Shown piece after piece: positions 25,810 to 35,057 of a stretch of DNA of 64,000 bases. Position 1 is the first letter of the stretch, and each line of letters opens with the position of its first letter. Under the pieces are notes generated by a model, which was not told the DNA's origin, made no database searches, and worked only from the letters and a program-made list of their open reading frames with translations. Both the position numbers and the translations under genes were made by a program. Source of the DNA: Segetibacter koreensis DSM 18137 (lineage in GTDB: Bacteria > Bacteroidota > Bacteroidia > Chitinophagales > Chitinophagaceae); contig NZ_KB893359.1 in NCBI RefSeq assembly GCF_000374045.1, forward strand, positions 234,161 to 298,160. The letters run 5' to 3'.

Positions 25810-28800
25810 TCATCTAAAATTCCTTGCTTCAGGGAAGAGTTTTTCCTGTGCATTTTCACGAACCTGGCTGCGTTTATTTAGCCCTGGCGGTATTGATCTT
25901 TCATCAGGCCGTGCAAGGGTTAATACTTGTGGAGTTTCGTGGTTTGACGGAGTAAGTTTTCGCAAGAGTCTGGAGAAATCGAAGCACTTTTTTACAATTA
26001 CATGTATCACCTCGCCCTGCACCTGCAATTGCCCCTCCACCATTATCAATTTCGATTGTAAAATTTCTTTTCTGTATTTATCAAAAAGGGTATGAAAAAT
26101 AACAAGATTAGCAACTCCTGTTTCATCTTCGATCGTCATAAAACAAATACCACCTGCTGTACCGGGCCGCTGCCGCACTAACACCAGGCCAGCTACTTTT
26201 ACAGCCTGACCATCCTTTGCACCGGCCAGTTGGGTGGCAGACAAAATATGCAGCTGCTGCAGCTTTTCACGTACAAAACTTACGGGATGAGCTTTTAAAG
26301 AAAGTGACGTTGTAGCATAATCGTGCACCACATGCTCAGCAGGGGTCATTTGGGGGAGTGATATATTTTCCTGTTTTTCATCGGCTGAAGGCTGTCCGTT
26401 AAACATTGCTACCGGCTTATCCTTTGTGGATACTTCCCACAAAGCCTGCCGGCGATCAAGATCAATGGATCTGAATGCGTCTGCATCAGCCAGTTTCTCT
26501 AATGCTGCATCTGACAACCCAATACTGCGAAGTTCGTTTATGCACGAGAACTTTTTTTCTCTTGCCGATACCAGCAATTTAATGTCTTCTTCCCGAATTC
26601 CTTTTACTTGCCTAAAACCAAGGCGTAGTACACAGTACTTACCCGATTTTTCTTCCAGCTTATTATCCCAAAGGGAATGATTGATGTCAATAGGTTTTAC
26701 TTCAACACCATGTTTTCGTGCATCAATAACGATTTGGGCGGGCTGATAAAAACCCATTGGCATACTGTTGAGTAATGCACACGCAAATACATCGGGATAA
26801 TAACATTTGAGCCACGAAGAAACATACACCAGCAATGCAAAGCTGGCAGCATGACTTTCAGGAAAGCCATAACTGCCAAAACCTTCCAGTTGCTTAAACA
26901 CCCGTTGCGCATATTCAAGAGAATATCCTCTTTCAGTCATTCCGGTAATAAGTTTTTCCTGGAATTTAGAAACCAGTCCTTTTACTTTAAATGTCGCCAT
27001 GCTGCGCCGCAATTCATCGGCTTCTGCCGGTGTAAAACCAGCTGCTACAATGGCAATCTTCATTGCTTGCTCCTGGAAGAGGGGCACTCCCAAAGTTCGC
27101 TTTAATATCTCTTCCAATTGAGGAGAAGGATATTTTACCTCTTCTTCGCCATTTCGCCGTCGTAAATATGGATGCACCATGTCACCTTGTATTGGTCCCG
27201 GTCGAACTATTGCAACTTCAATTACAAGATCGTAAAAGCAACCTGGCTTTAATCTTGGTAACATACTTTGCTGTGCCCGGCTTTCGATCTGAAACACGCC
27301 AATGGTATCTGCATGAGAAATCATCTCATAAACTTTCTTATCATCTTCAGGAATATTGGCAAGGGTAAGATCGAGTGCATAATGCTCTTTAGCAAGGTCA
27401 AAGGCTTTACGAATACAGGTAAGCATACCTAATGCCAGCACATCAACTTTCATAAAGCCCAATGCATCAATATCATCTTTGTTCCATTCAATACAGGTCC
27501 TGTTTTCCATTCGCGCGTTCATTATCGGACACAGGTCAGACAACTTACCATTGGTAATCACAAAGCCACCTGTATGCTGCCCCAGTTGCCTTGGAAAGCC
27601 CATGAACTCTTTGGTAAGTTGTAACACCTTTTGCCGGTGTTTATCAGTAGGATTGAAGCCTTGTTCGGCAATTCGTTTTCCTTCAAACCATTCGTCTGTA
27701 AATTCCCAAATAGAACTTGATAACCGATTGATAATGTCAACAGATAATCCCATTGCTTTACCTACATCTCTTATTGCTCCTTTTTGATGTTGTTGGGTAA
27801 CTGTAGCAACAATAGCTGCCCGGTCCCGACCATATTTTTGATAGATGTACTGAATAACTTCTTCACGACGTTCATGCTCAAAATCTACATCAATATCAGG
27901 CGGTTCATTGCGGGCAGCAGAAATAAACCGCTCGAACAATAAATCAAATTTTGCAGGATTAACAGAAGTGATACCAAGGCAATAACAAACAGTGGAGTTG
28001 GCAGCAGAACCTCGTCCCTGGCAAAGAATGCGCTGGCTTCGTGCATAACGAACAATATCATACACAGTAAGAAAATAGGGCGCATAATTCATGCGTTCTA
28101 TAAAGGCAAGTTCGTAATTGATAGCATCTATTGTTTTCTCAGGTATGTTTTCTCCAAACTTTTCTTTTGCACCTTCCCATGCTAAAAAGGTTAGTTCCTG
28201 TTGCGGTGTTCGTCCTTTATTCGTTATCTCTTCAGGATATTCATATTGTAATTCATCCAATGAAAATTTGCACGATTCGGCTAATTCCTGCGTGCGCTCA
28301 ATTGCTTCTGGATATTGCCTGAAAAGGCGAACCATTTCGCCGGCTGGCTTCAGATACCGTTCAGCATTTGGATGTAATCGAAAGCCCGCATTATAAATGG
28401 TGCATTTTTCACGAATGCACGTCATAATATCTTGTAGTTGTCTTCGTGAAGGTTCATGATAATGCACATTATTTGTAGCAACAATAGGTATGTTTAATTT
28501 TTCTGACAACTGGGTAAGCCGGTATAAATACTTGCTGTCATCTCCCTGGTATCGACGTGATGCTGCGATATACAAATGGCTTCCAAAAATTTGCCTGTAT
28601 TCCTTTATGGCAGTTTCAAATGATGGTTCAAATTCAAATACTTCGTTTAGTTTACCAGGTGGCAACGCAACAAACTTAACTCCCTTAGCATACTTGTATA
28701 CATCCGCTTTATATAAATGACATTCACCTTTTTCGGCCCGTCTATTACCGAGCGTTAACAAATTAGTTAATTGTGAATAAGCATTTTTATCTGTAGGATA

Positions 28801-29028
28801 AGCCAGCAAAGATACTCCGTCTAATAAATCAAGGCGACATCCAACAATTATTCTTATACCGCATTTTTTCGCCGCTGCATGAGCACGAACGATTCCGGCA
28901 AAGGTGTTTCGGTCTGTTATTGCTATTGATGAAAATCCCAGTTCTGCTGCATAAACTACCAGTTCGTCAGGATGTGAAGCACCTCGAAGAAAACTGAAGT
29001 TGGTGGTAACTTGTAGTTCGGTGTACAT
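25810..29028 (-). CDS. dnaE2: Error-prone DNA polymerase III alpha subunit
   Basis: A 1072-residue C-family polymerase. N-terminal PHP domain (YTELQVTTNFSFLRGASHPDEL, ~2-190), palm with catalytic PPDIDVDFE (377-384) and a later Asp, fingers (QLGQHTGGFVI, KVDVLALGMLT), a helix-hairpin-helix region and an OB fold (AVKVAGLVLVRQRPGTAGGICFMTIEDETGVANLVIF, ~935-975). It lacks the C-terminal tau-binding tail of replicative DnaE, as expected for DnaE2. It is the last gene of imuA-imuB-dnaE2 and performs damage-induced translesion synthesis. Confidence 0.96.
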   Translation of the reverse strand: MYTELQVTTNFSFLRGASHPDELVVYAAELGFSSIAITDRNTFAGIVRAHAAAKKCGIRIIVGCRLDLLDGVSLLAYPTDKNAYSQLTNLLTLGNRRAEKGECHLYKADVYKYAKGVKFVALPPGKLNEVFEFEPSFETAIKEYRQIFGSHLYIAASRRYQGDDSKYLYRLTQLSEKLNIPIVATNNVHYHEPSRRQLQDIMTCIREKCTIYNAGFRLHPNAERYLKPAGEMVRLFRQYPEAIERTQELAESCKFSLDELQYEYPEEITNKGRTPQQELTFLAWEGAKEKFGENIPEKTIDAINYELAFIERMNYAPYFLTVYDIVRYARSQRILCQGRGSAANSTVCYCLGITSVNPAKFDLLFERFISAARNEPPDIDVDFEHERREEVIQYIYQKYGRDRAAIVATVTQQHQKGAIRDVGKAMGLSVDIINRLSSSIWEFTDEWFEGKRIAEQGFNPTDKHRQKVLQLTKEFMGFPRQLGQHTGGFVITNGKLSDLCPIMNARMENRTCIEWNKDDIDALGFMKVDVLALGMLTCIRKAFDLAKEHYALDLTLANIPEDDKKVYEMISHADTIGVFQIESRAQQSMLPRLKPGCFYDLVIEVAIVRPGPIQGDMVHPYLRRRNGEEEVKYPSPQLEEILKRTLGVPLFQEQAMKIAIVAAGFTPAEADELRRSMATFKVKGLVSKFQEKLITGMTERGYSLEYAQRVFKQLEGFGSYGFPESHAASFALLVYVSSWLKCYYPDVFACALLNSMPMGFYQPAQIVIDARKHGVEVKPIDINHSLWDNKLEEKSGKYCVLRLGFRQVKGIREEDIKLLVSAREKKFSCINELRSIGLSDAALEKLADADAFRSIDLDRRQALWEVSTKDKPVAMFNGQPSADEKQENISLPQMTPAEHVVHDYATTSLSLKAHPVSFVREKLQQLHILSATQLAGAKDGQAVKVAGLVLVRQRPGTAGGICFMTIEDETGVANLVIFHTLFDKYRKEILQSKLIMVEGQLQVQGEVIHVIVKKCFDFSRLLRKLTPSNHETPQVLTLARPDERSIPPGLNKRSQVRENAQEKLFPEARNFR

Positions 29029-29045
29029 TTTAATGAATTAATATA

Positions 29046-30539
29046 TCATGCAAAAAACCCATGAATAAACCATTTATATTCTTCATCATAATGCCCTGAT
29101 CTAAACAACCAATAACGGCAGCCTTCCTCATCTTCCACAGCATAATAATCCCGGTGCTGTCCTTCCTGTATCCACCATTCCTGTTCTATCCGTTCGGGAC
29201 CGTCAGCTTTTATTATTTTGTGTATTTTTCCTTTGTAGCGAAAGTTCATCGGGGGATAATCAGGAACAGGGGCTGTAACATCAATATTTTCAGGTGTAGT
29301 TAAAAGCTGCATCGGTCTTGGTCTGTCTAACTTCCACTCTGAAGTTTTTTGTTCGTGTAGTGATGATGCCTGTTTAATGGAACGTTCAGGCCAGTAATGC
29401 TCTTCAGGTAAAAAACGACGAATCGAATTTAAACCTACTTTTCCTGCTAACCTGTCAATTAATTCTGATAACTGATTATTATCAAGACCCCACATTGCTT
29501 CCCACAATTTTTGTTGTGAAGAGGCATGATCTTCCACAGTCGGCGCTTCCAATACAAATAACTCAATACCTAGGTCAGGTTCAATGGAAGGTAGTTTTAT
29601 TTCAAAGAGCTTAATAAGATGTTTCACATTATGTGACGGAGAATTGGTAGCAATTTGAATTTGTATAATCCTTCCATCAACCCTATAGCATTTGAAGTTA
29701 GCAACACGAAGCCCTTTTTGCTCTTTTTGCAAGCGTTGACACAAAACTTCAAGCAATCGTTGAAGTGCAATTTCAATACCTGTTGCTGTAACAATTGGTT
29801 CTAAACAAGGCAGTCTTTCAGAGAAAGGTTCAATAGGCTGAACGGTTTGAATAATTTCTTCTTCAAGTCCCAATGCCTGGTTTAATCTCATGATTATTAA
29901 ATTACCAAAACGACGACGTAATGCTGAGCGAGGCATACCAATAAAATCTTTGATTTGCCGAAGACCTAATTTGTGCAAATGATCAATTGTATCTGCATCT
30001 AAACGAAGTGCAGCAGTTGGCAAAGAAAGCAATGCTTTACTTTGTTGACCAGGATGAATGATGAATGACAAACCATAACGGGAAGTTGCCCACGCAGTTC
30101 CAATCGTATCCGCTATTGCAGCACGTACAGTATAACCACGAGACTTTAACCGATTGATTATGTCGTTCAAGTAAGGTTCGTCACCTCCCCATAAATAAGA
30201 ACAACCACTAACGTCAAGGATAATACCACCAGGAGGATCAATAGCGGCAAATGGAGTAAATCGGATACACCACTCAGCAATCCGCCTTAATAATTTATCA
30301 ATCAACTCTGGCTTATCATCAAGCACCTGTAACCCGGGAACAATTGCCCTTGCATCTGCCAACACCATTCCGCTTTGAATTCCTTGTGCTTCAGCTAAAG
30401 CATTTGCTGCGGTTACTACCATTCTTCCATGTGACGGCGTACATAAGACAAAAGCTGTATTACGTAATTGTGGCTTACGAAGGGCAAACCAGTCGGTTAC
30501 AAGATACCGAAACCATATTGACACAAAACGCTTGCACAT
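29046..30539 (-). CDS. imuB: Catalytically inactive Y-family polymerase of the mutasome
   Basis: A 497-residue DinB/ImuB homolog. The opening CKRFVSIWFRYLVTDWFAL replaces the D-x-N-x-F-F metal site of active Y-family polymerases, the hallmark of ImuB. The fingers/little-finger parts follow (ALRRRFGNLIIMRLNQALGL, ~200-220). The C-terminal segment contains RPMQLLTTPENIDVTAPVPDYP and ends in YDEEYKWFIHGFFA. ImuB bridges the beta clamp, ImuA and DnaE2. It starts 1 nt after the imuA stop and ends 17 nt before dnaE2. Confidence 0.94.
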   Translation of the reverse strand: MCKRFVSIWFRYLVTDWFALRKPQLRNTAFVLCTPSHGRMVVTAANALAEAQGIQSGMVLADARAIVPGLQVLDDKPELIDKLLRRIAEWCIRFTPFAAIDPPGGIILDVSGCSYLWGGDEPYLNDIINRLKSRGYTVRAAIADTIGTAWATSRYGLSFIIHPGQQSKALLSLPTAALRLDADTIDHLHKLGLRQIKDFIGMPRSALRRRFGNLIIMRLNQALGLEEEIIQTVQPIEPFSERLPCLEPIVTATGIEIALQRLLEVLCQRLQKEQKGLRVANFKCYRVDGRIIQIQIATNSPSHNVKHLIKLFEIKLPSIEPDLGIELFVLEAPTVEDHASSQQKLWEAMWGLDNNQLSELIDRLAGKVGLNSIRRFLPEEHYWPERSIKQASSLHEQKTSEWKLDRPRPMQLLTTPENIDVTAPVPDYPPMNFRYKGKIHKIIKADGPERIEQEWWIQEGQHRDYYAVEDEEGCRYWLFRSGHYDEEYKWFIHGFFA

Positions 30540-30540
30540 A

Positions 30541-31269
30541 TTATCCTGTTTTTCTTTGCCCCTCGCTGTTAATAGAAGCTAATTTGTAAACATGCCTGAA
30601 CCTTCCTTTCGCCCACTCTAACTGCCAATTGCCTGGAGTACCATTTCGTACTTTTAATAATTCTACATTCCACCTCGGAACCCCCAAGCCTGGCAAATCA
30701 TTTTCTGTATTAGTAGACAAAGGCGTAATCTTCCAACGGGTAACACAGGTAGTAGCAAGGTTTCTGGGATTGCGTCGAATAATAAAACCAGTCACACGAC
30801 TTTGCTCAACCGCTAATTGAAATCTTCTGCTTGCGGTAAAACTTATTTCCTGTGTCTGAGCAATAACTGCTGCAAGCCCCTCACACTTAAGTGCTTCTTC
30901 CATTGCCCATAAGATCTCTTTTTCTTTTTGAAGATAAATGAAGATGATTTTATCAGGTTCAATACCAAATGCTTTTAAAGCAGGAGGAAAGATCATTTGT
31001 GATGAACAAATCCATAGTGTCACTCCTCCCTTTCGCATAATTGCTGATACTATACCTGCTATAAATCCTGCTGAAGCTGATACATCTTCTTCTCCCGTAC
31101 AGAAAAATTCATGTATTGCGGCTAAAGGAAATGACGCACCGGGAAAAGCTTGTTTTATAAATCCTAGACCACCATCAAAGCCACTATCACCAGCTACAGG
31201 TTTAAATCCTTGTAAGGGAAGAATATCTTTTCGCAATTGTTCAATAGTATGTGCTTTTGTCGTGTTCAT
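30541..31269 (-). CDS. imuA: ImuA, RecA/SulA-like mutasome protein
   Basis: A 242-residue first gene of the cassette. LGFIKQAFPGASFPLAAIHEFFCTGEEDVSASAGFIAGIVSAIM (~35-78) is the RecA-fold part without a strict Walker A. LWICSSQMIFPPALKAFGIEPDKIIFIYLQKEKEILWAMEEAL and SRVTGFIIRRNPRNLATTCVTRWKI are typical of Bacteroidetes ImuA. It promotes mutasome assembly with RecA. No LexA-type palindrome was recognised in the 240 nt upstream. Confidence 0.92.
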   Translation of the reverse strand: MNTTKAHTIEQLRKDILPLQGFKPVAGDSGFDGGLGFIKQAFPGASFPLAAIHEFFCTGEEDVSASAGFIAGIVSAIMRKGGVTLWICSSQMIFPPALKAFGIEPDKIIFIYLQKEKEILWAMEEALKCEGLAAVIAQTQEISFTASRRFQLAVEQSRVTGFIIRRNPRNLATTCVTRWKITPLSTNTENDLPGLGVPRWNVELLKVRNGTPGNWQLEWAKGRFRHVYKLASINSEGQRKTG

Positions 31270-31511
31270 AATTGCGATAAATAATAATCTTCAAAATCAA
31301 AATTACTAATTTTTTTAGCAAAAAAAAGAATTAATGATTGTTTTAGGAGATAGCAATATGAGGGAGTGTAAGGAATTTAAGCAAAAAAAATTCTTTTAAC
31401 CTGTGAGATCATTGTTGGTATCTTCAATTCATTCATCGTGCTTTTTCCAAAGAATTTTTAACTGAAAGAGCCGTAGATTTTTTGTATTTTCGGGAAACCA
31501 CTCCTATTTCC

Positions 31512-31664
31512 ATGGAACAAGGTAAATTTAGAAGATTGAACATACACCTCCCAAAAGAGCCTGTAAGCAATGATCGTCCCTGGTTAGTTGCAGGTTTGCT
31601 TTTTGCGCTTGCTTTCGTAATTATTGCTACTTATGCTTATTTACAGTATAAGAGAATATTTTAA
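31512..31664 (+). CDS. Small single-pass membrane protein
   Basis: Start taken at the ATG (31512), not an upstream TTG in frame. The 50-residue product has a basic amphipathic front (GKFRRLNIHLPKEP) and a C-terminal membrane helix (WLVAGLLFALAFVIIATYAYLQY). No family recognised. Tail-anchored topology is likely. It is shortly followed by a very strong hairpin. Confidence 0.5.
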   Translation: MEQGKFRRLNIHLPKEPVSNDRPWLVAGLLFALAFVIIATYAYLQYKRIF

Positions 31665-31764
31665 AAGTTATCGTGTGGATGGACATGCCATTTTTAAAAC
31701 AAATAAAATCTTTAAGAATTTATCAGAAGCATTCAAGTCGGAAAGACATCTTAATTTTAATATA

Positions 31765-31813
31765 GTTAAAGTTCCTTCGTTATTGCAATTGCAGTAAACG
31801 AAGGAACTTTAAC
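31765..31813 (+). terminator. 17-bp perfect hairpin
   Basis: GTTAAAGTTCCTTCGTT (31765-31781) and AACGAAGGAACTTTAAC (31797-31813) pair perfectly around a 15-base loop. There is no T run on either strand, so termination would be atypical; it may instead stabilise an RNA end. Confidence 0.5.
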
Positions 31814-31959
31814 GTTGCAATCTCTTCTCTCCCACTTTTGCCTTTTGTAACTGCAATTATTAAAAAATTTTAATAGTTATAGCATGAATAATAAATTACT
31901 TTTATCATCCATGCTATAACTGTTCTCTAATGCCAGCATTGTAAGTTAAAAAATATCCT

Positions 31960-32370
31960 GTGCTTTCTAAATTTAAACATATTGTTATTGCAGATGACGA
32001 CCATGAAGATGTGGAACTGCTGAAAGAATCTCTTGCAAAAAGTTGTTCTGATTTAGATTTTACACTTGCAGATAACGGTTGTAACTTACTCAATGCTTTG
32101 AAAACAACTTCTCCACCTGATTTAATAATCCTTGATATTAACATGCCTGTAATGGATGGGAAAGAGTGTTTAAAAGTTATCAAAAGCAACCAATTAATGA
32201 AAGCAATACCTATAATGATGTATTCAACATCAACCAATAAAAAGGATATTGAGGCATGTTATTCATTCGGAGCTGATTATTATGTAATAAAACCAAGCAG
32301 TATCGAAGAAATAGAGCAACTTGCTGAAGAAATATGTACCGGGGAGATAAAATCTTCTATAAATAAGTGA
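31960..32370 (+). CDS. Receiver-only response regulator
   Basis: A 136-residue CheY-like protein beginning at GTG. Acidic pocket ADDDHEDVE (11-19), phosphoacceptor Asp59 in LIILDINMPVMDG, and conserved Lys in YVIKPSS (~109). There is no output domain. The insert DLDFTLADNGCNLLNAL matches the Rcp1-like receiver group common in Bacteroidetes. Its partner kinase is not adjacent. It opens the stress island. Confidence 0.85.
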   Translation: MLSKFKHIVIADDDHEDVELLKESLAKSCSDLDFTLADNGCNLLNALKTTSPPDLIILDINMPVMDGKECLKVIKSNQLMKAIPIMMYSTSTNKKDIEACYSFGADYYVIKPSSIEEIEQLAEEICTGEIKSSINK

Positions 32371-32546
32371 AAATTTCTTAAAAGATGTAATCTTACCTCA
32401 TAACTACTTTTGCTAAAAACTCACGATGTACCGCACATCATAGTAGTACAGAGGCTGGCTCAAAAAAATCTTCGTATGATTTGTCTCATTAAAAAAAGTC
32501 TCAAAATTTCTTTGACCATTATCATCTAGTCTGCTATCAGCAGTCA

Positions 32547-32577
32547 TTTCATAGGTATAGATGTGTTAGTAACTTTG
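32547..32577 (+). promoter_or_regulatory. Promoter of the nitroreductase gene
   Basis: TTTC (32547-32550; consensus TTTG), a 19-nt spacer, then TAACTTTG (32570-32577), a perfect -7 match. The ATG is 50 nt downstream. Confidence 0.5.
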
Positions 32578-32626
32578 ACAATGACTTCGTAAAATTATTT
32601 CATCTTCATCTATCAATTAATACTTT

Positions 32627-33160
32627 ATGGAAACAGTAATGCTTAAAGACGCGTTGACAGTTATACGGGAAAGAAAAAGTGTACGAAACTATACAGGCGA
32701 ACCAGTGAGTAAAAAAGATATTGAGGAGATACTTCGTGCCGCGATGGCAGCACCTGCGGCTGTACACATGGAGCCATGGAAATTTATAATAGTAACGGAT
32801 AAATTAAAATTAAAATCATTAGCCGACGGATTGCCTTTTGCAAAAATGTTGACCAACGCAGGAACCGGTATTGTGGTATGTACAGTTCCAGAAGAGGCAG
32901 CAATGGGCACTGAAGAATTTGCGATACTAGACGCAGTGTGCGCCAGCGAAAATATTTTATTAGCGGCCGAAGCATTGGGACTTGGTGCAGTATGGACGGC
33001 AGTATATCCAAATAAAGAAATGATGGATTTTGTAAGAAAGGAACTAAATATTCCTGCCAATGTCATTCCATTGAATGTGATACCAGTAGGGCATCCTGCA
33101 GATGAAGAAAAAGCAAAGGATAAGTATGATGCCAAAAATATTCATTGGGAGAAATGGTGA
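32627..33160 (+). CDS. Nitroreductase-family flavoprotein
   Basis: A 177-residue FMN enzyme. RERKSVRNYTGEPVSKKDIEEILRAAMAAPAAVHMEPWKFIIV (~14-56) carries the FMN-binding Arg/Ser and the AAPAA-H-PW motif. ENILLAAEALGLGAVWTAVYPN (~108-130) and VIPVGHPADEEKAKDKYDAKNIHWEKW end it. Short NADH-dependent nitroreductases of this type often sit with universal stress proteins in low-oxygen regulons, as here. The substrate is unknown. Confidence 0.9.
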   Translation: METVMLKDALTVIRERKSVRNYTGEPVSKKDIEEILRAAMAAPAAVHMEPWKFIIVTDKLKLKSLADGLPFAKMLTNAGTGIVVCTVPEEAAMGTEEFAILDAVCASENILLAAEALGLGAVWTAVYPNKEMMDFVRKELNIPANVIPLNVIPVGHPADEEKAKDKYDAKNIHWEKW

Positions 33161-33344
33161 GAAGCAACGATTGCGTGAAATTCAATTTTTCGCCTCAAGT
33201 TGAACAACTAAACGGAATGCAACATCTTCCCTTGACTTGAGATGCAATTTGAAGGTAGCTTGCTGTATTATTGATGAATAGCCATTACAGGTACATGAGT
33301 ATGTAATACTAACCGCGTTGAGTAGCTATGATGCACAAGGCTAC

Positions 33345-34061
33345 TTAAGAGATCATGGTCTTTTCTGCAAAATCAGCGATGCCTTTTTCCGGTTCATTAT
33401 CCTTTATAAAATGATATTTCGGATTCAGCCCATCAAGTATTTCCTGGAGCCAACCTGCTTGTTCAATGCTCTCAGCCGTAAATAATTCTTCTTTTTCAGC
33501 GCTCACATGCAATACATGAAACGCCGGATGTAACTCTTTCACAAGGCTCCTGATCTCTTTAATTGGTATTGTATCTACTACATTTTTAAAATCACATGCA
33601 AGCCCTATTCTTTTAATGCCTGCAAATTTAGCTTCCGGCGGGACGACTATTAATGACCATTTAAGTTTTCGCATTGCAGCAATGGTTATGCCTCCAAATA
33701 AAGTTCTTTCGATCGCTCCGGTACGCTCTGATCCCATCACCACTGCATACGTGCTTACAGAAGGACAATAAGCGTCTAATTCAGATATTATTTCTCCTTC
33801 CCTTATCTCAGTCATAATTTTTATACGTTCCCCGGTTCTGAAAGCGATCTTATCTTTAAGCAGAAACATTTGTTTTTCGGCATCTGTTATAAGCTCTGTC
33901 ATGCTATATTCCGATACCGGCACTTCGCTTATAGCTACCGGAAACCGGCAAATATGTATCAACGATAGGCTAGTGCCGATAACACTCGCCATGTCAGCGG
34001 CATAGTTTACAGCGTTTAGTGAAGTAGTTGAAAAATCGGTAGGAGCAACAGTTGTTTTCAT
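33345..34061 (-). CDS. Universal stress protein
   Basis: A 238-residue UspA-superfamily protein: MKTTVAPTDFSTTSLNAVNYAADMASVIGTSLSLIHIC (1-38), VVMGSERTGAIERTLFGGITIAAMRKLKWSLIVVPPEAKF (~107-147) with a G-x2-G-x9-G-T-like ATP-binding pattern, and a second, shorter alpha/beta half without that motif. Tandem Usp proteins of this length are common in Bacteroidetes. Monocistronic. It probably acts in energy-stress survival. Confidence 0.88.
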   Translation of the reverse strand: MKTTVAPTDFSTTSLNAVNYAADMASVIGTSLSLIHICRFPVAISEVPVSEYSMTELITDAEKQMFLLKDKIAFRTGERIKIMTEIREGEIISELDAYCPSVSTYAVVMGSERTGAIERTLFGGITIAAMRKLKWSLIVVPPEAKFAGIKRIGLACDFKNVVDTIPIKEIRSLVKELHPAFHVLHVSAEKEELFTAESIEQAGWLQEILDGLNPKYHFIKDNEPEKGIADFAEKTMIS

Positions 34062-34292
34062 AACCTGATTTTTAAATTTGCCAATAGTAAACTAAAGCAA
34101 TATATTGACAGTCGTTTAGTTCATCCTGAACAAACGAGTTCCACATTTACCTGTTGCGTCGTACAAACACCTAAGCAGATCATTCGCTTTGCTTTTTTAG
34201 CTCGCATAAGAATCTTTCCATAAAAATTAAAGCATGCTTTGTTAGTCTACCAGGTAATAAAGCCTTAAATAGTGTTTTTAAAATATCACTAA

Positions 34293-34775
34293 CTATCTCA
34301 ATAGTTGATAAACATCGGTTTTCAATTCATATTTATCTTTTACCATGTCGGGTGAATTTAAATACACTTCAAATGGCGGCCCGTTTGCCTGTTTACTATT
34401 ATCTTTTACCCATTCGGTTATTGCATTGTAAGGCACCTCCATTTCTTCGTATGGGCCAGTATAATGTGCTACTACAGCATCGCCACCTTGTACCGTTTTA
34501 GATTGTATTCTGCCTGCGAACGTTGCAGGTAATTTATCAACTTCCACTGCCATCTCAAGCGATACAGGATTGACATAACGATGATAAAATGCCATCACTT
34601 TACCCGGCTTTAACCCATGTTGATTGATGAAAGCAAACAGTTCGGCATAACCTGATCCGATTACTTTACTAAGACCGGATGTGTCGCTTGTATCTTTTAT
34701 AAATAAAACGGCTATGGGCTGTAAAACAACCTGCTCAAGACTTACTGTTGCTTTTTTTATTGAATCCTGTAGCAT
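34293..34775 (-). CDS. GyrI-like / AraC effector-binding domain protein
   Basis: Start set at the ATG (34775); the frame extends 10 codons further to a TTG. The 160-residue product is a free-standing GyrI-like small-molecule-binding domain (PF06445): LEQVVLQPIAVLFIKDTSDTSGLSKVIGSGYAELFAFI, PGKVMAFYHRYVNP, KTVQGGDAVVAHYTGPYEEMEVPYNAITEWV, and PFEVYLNSPDMVKDKYELKTDVYQLL. It has no DNA-binding domain. Such proteins bind hydrophobic or cationic ligands and can detoxify or sequester them. Confidence 0.82.
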   Translation of the reverse strand: MLQDSIKKATVSLEQVVLQPIAVLFIKDTSDTSGLSKVIGSGYAELFAFINQHGLKPGKVMAFYHRYVNPVSLEMAVEVDKLPATFAGRIQSKTVQGGDAVVAHYTGPYEEMEVPYNAITEWVKDNSKQANGPPFEVYLNSPDMVKDKYELKTDVYQLLR

Positions 34776-35057
34776 AGCTTGTCTAATTAAAGGTTTGCAA
34801 ATCAAAATACTCCAGTTCTTTTATAGTGCGCTCCTATTAATATAAATGGAATTACAAGTAGTTTCATAAGTAAACTTTGAAAGCTGTTTCTAACCCTTAT
34901 TATTTATCATCTCAATAGGAAAGCAAGAAGGTGGCGAGCTCGGATGCTTATGGAACAAACAGGACAATAGTGTGCTGCAACAATGCCTTAATCGCAGCAA
35001 GATTTGTCAAGCCTAAAAAGATCATTGCATCAAAATTGTAATCGTTGCTTCAAAAAA

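Noticed and set aside
31634..31797. 54-codon plus-strand frame (MLIYSIREYFKSYRV...) overlapping the small membrane gene
   Set aside because: It overlaps a better supported gene in another frame and runs into the hairpin; composition is like random AT-rich sequence.
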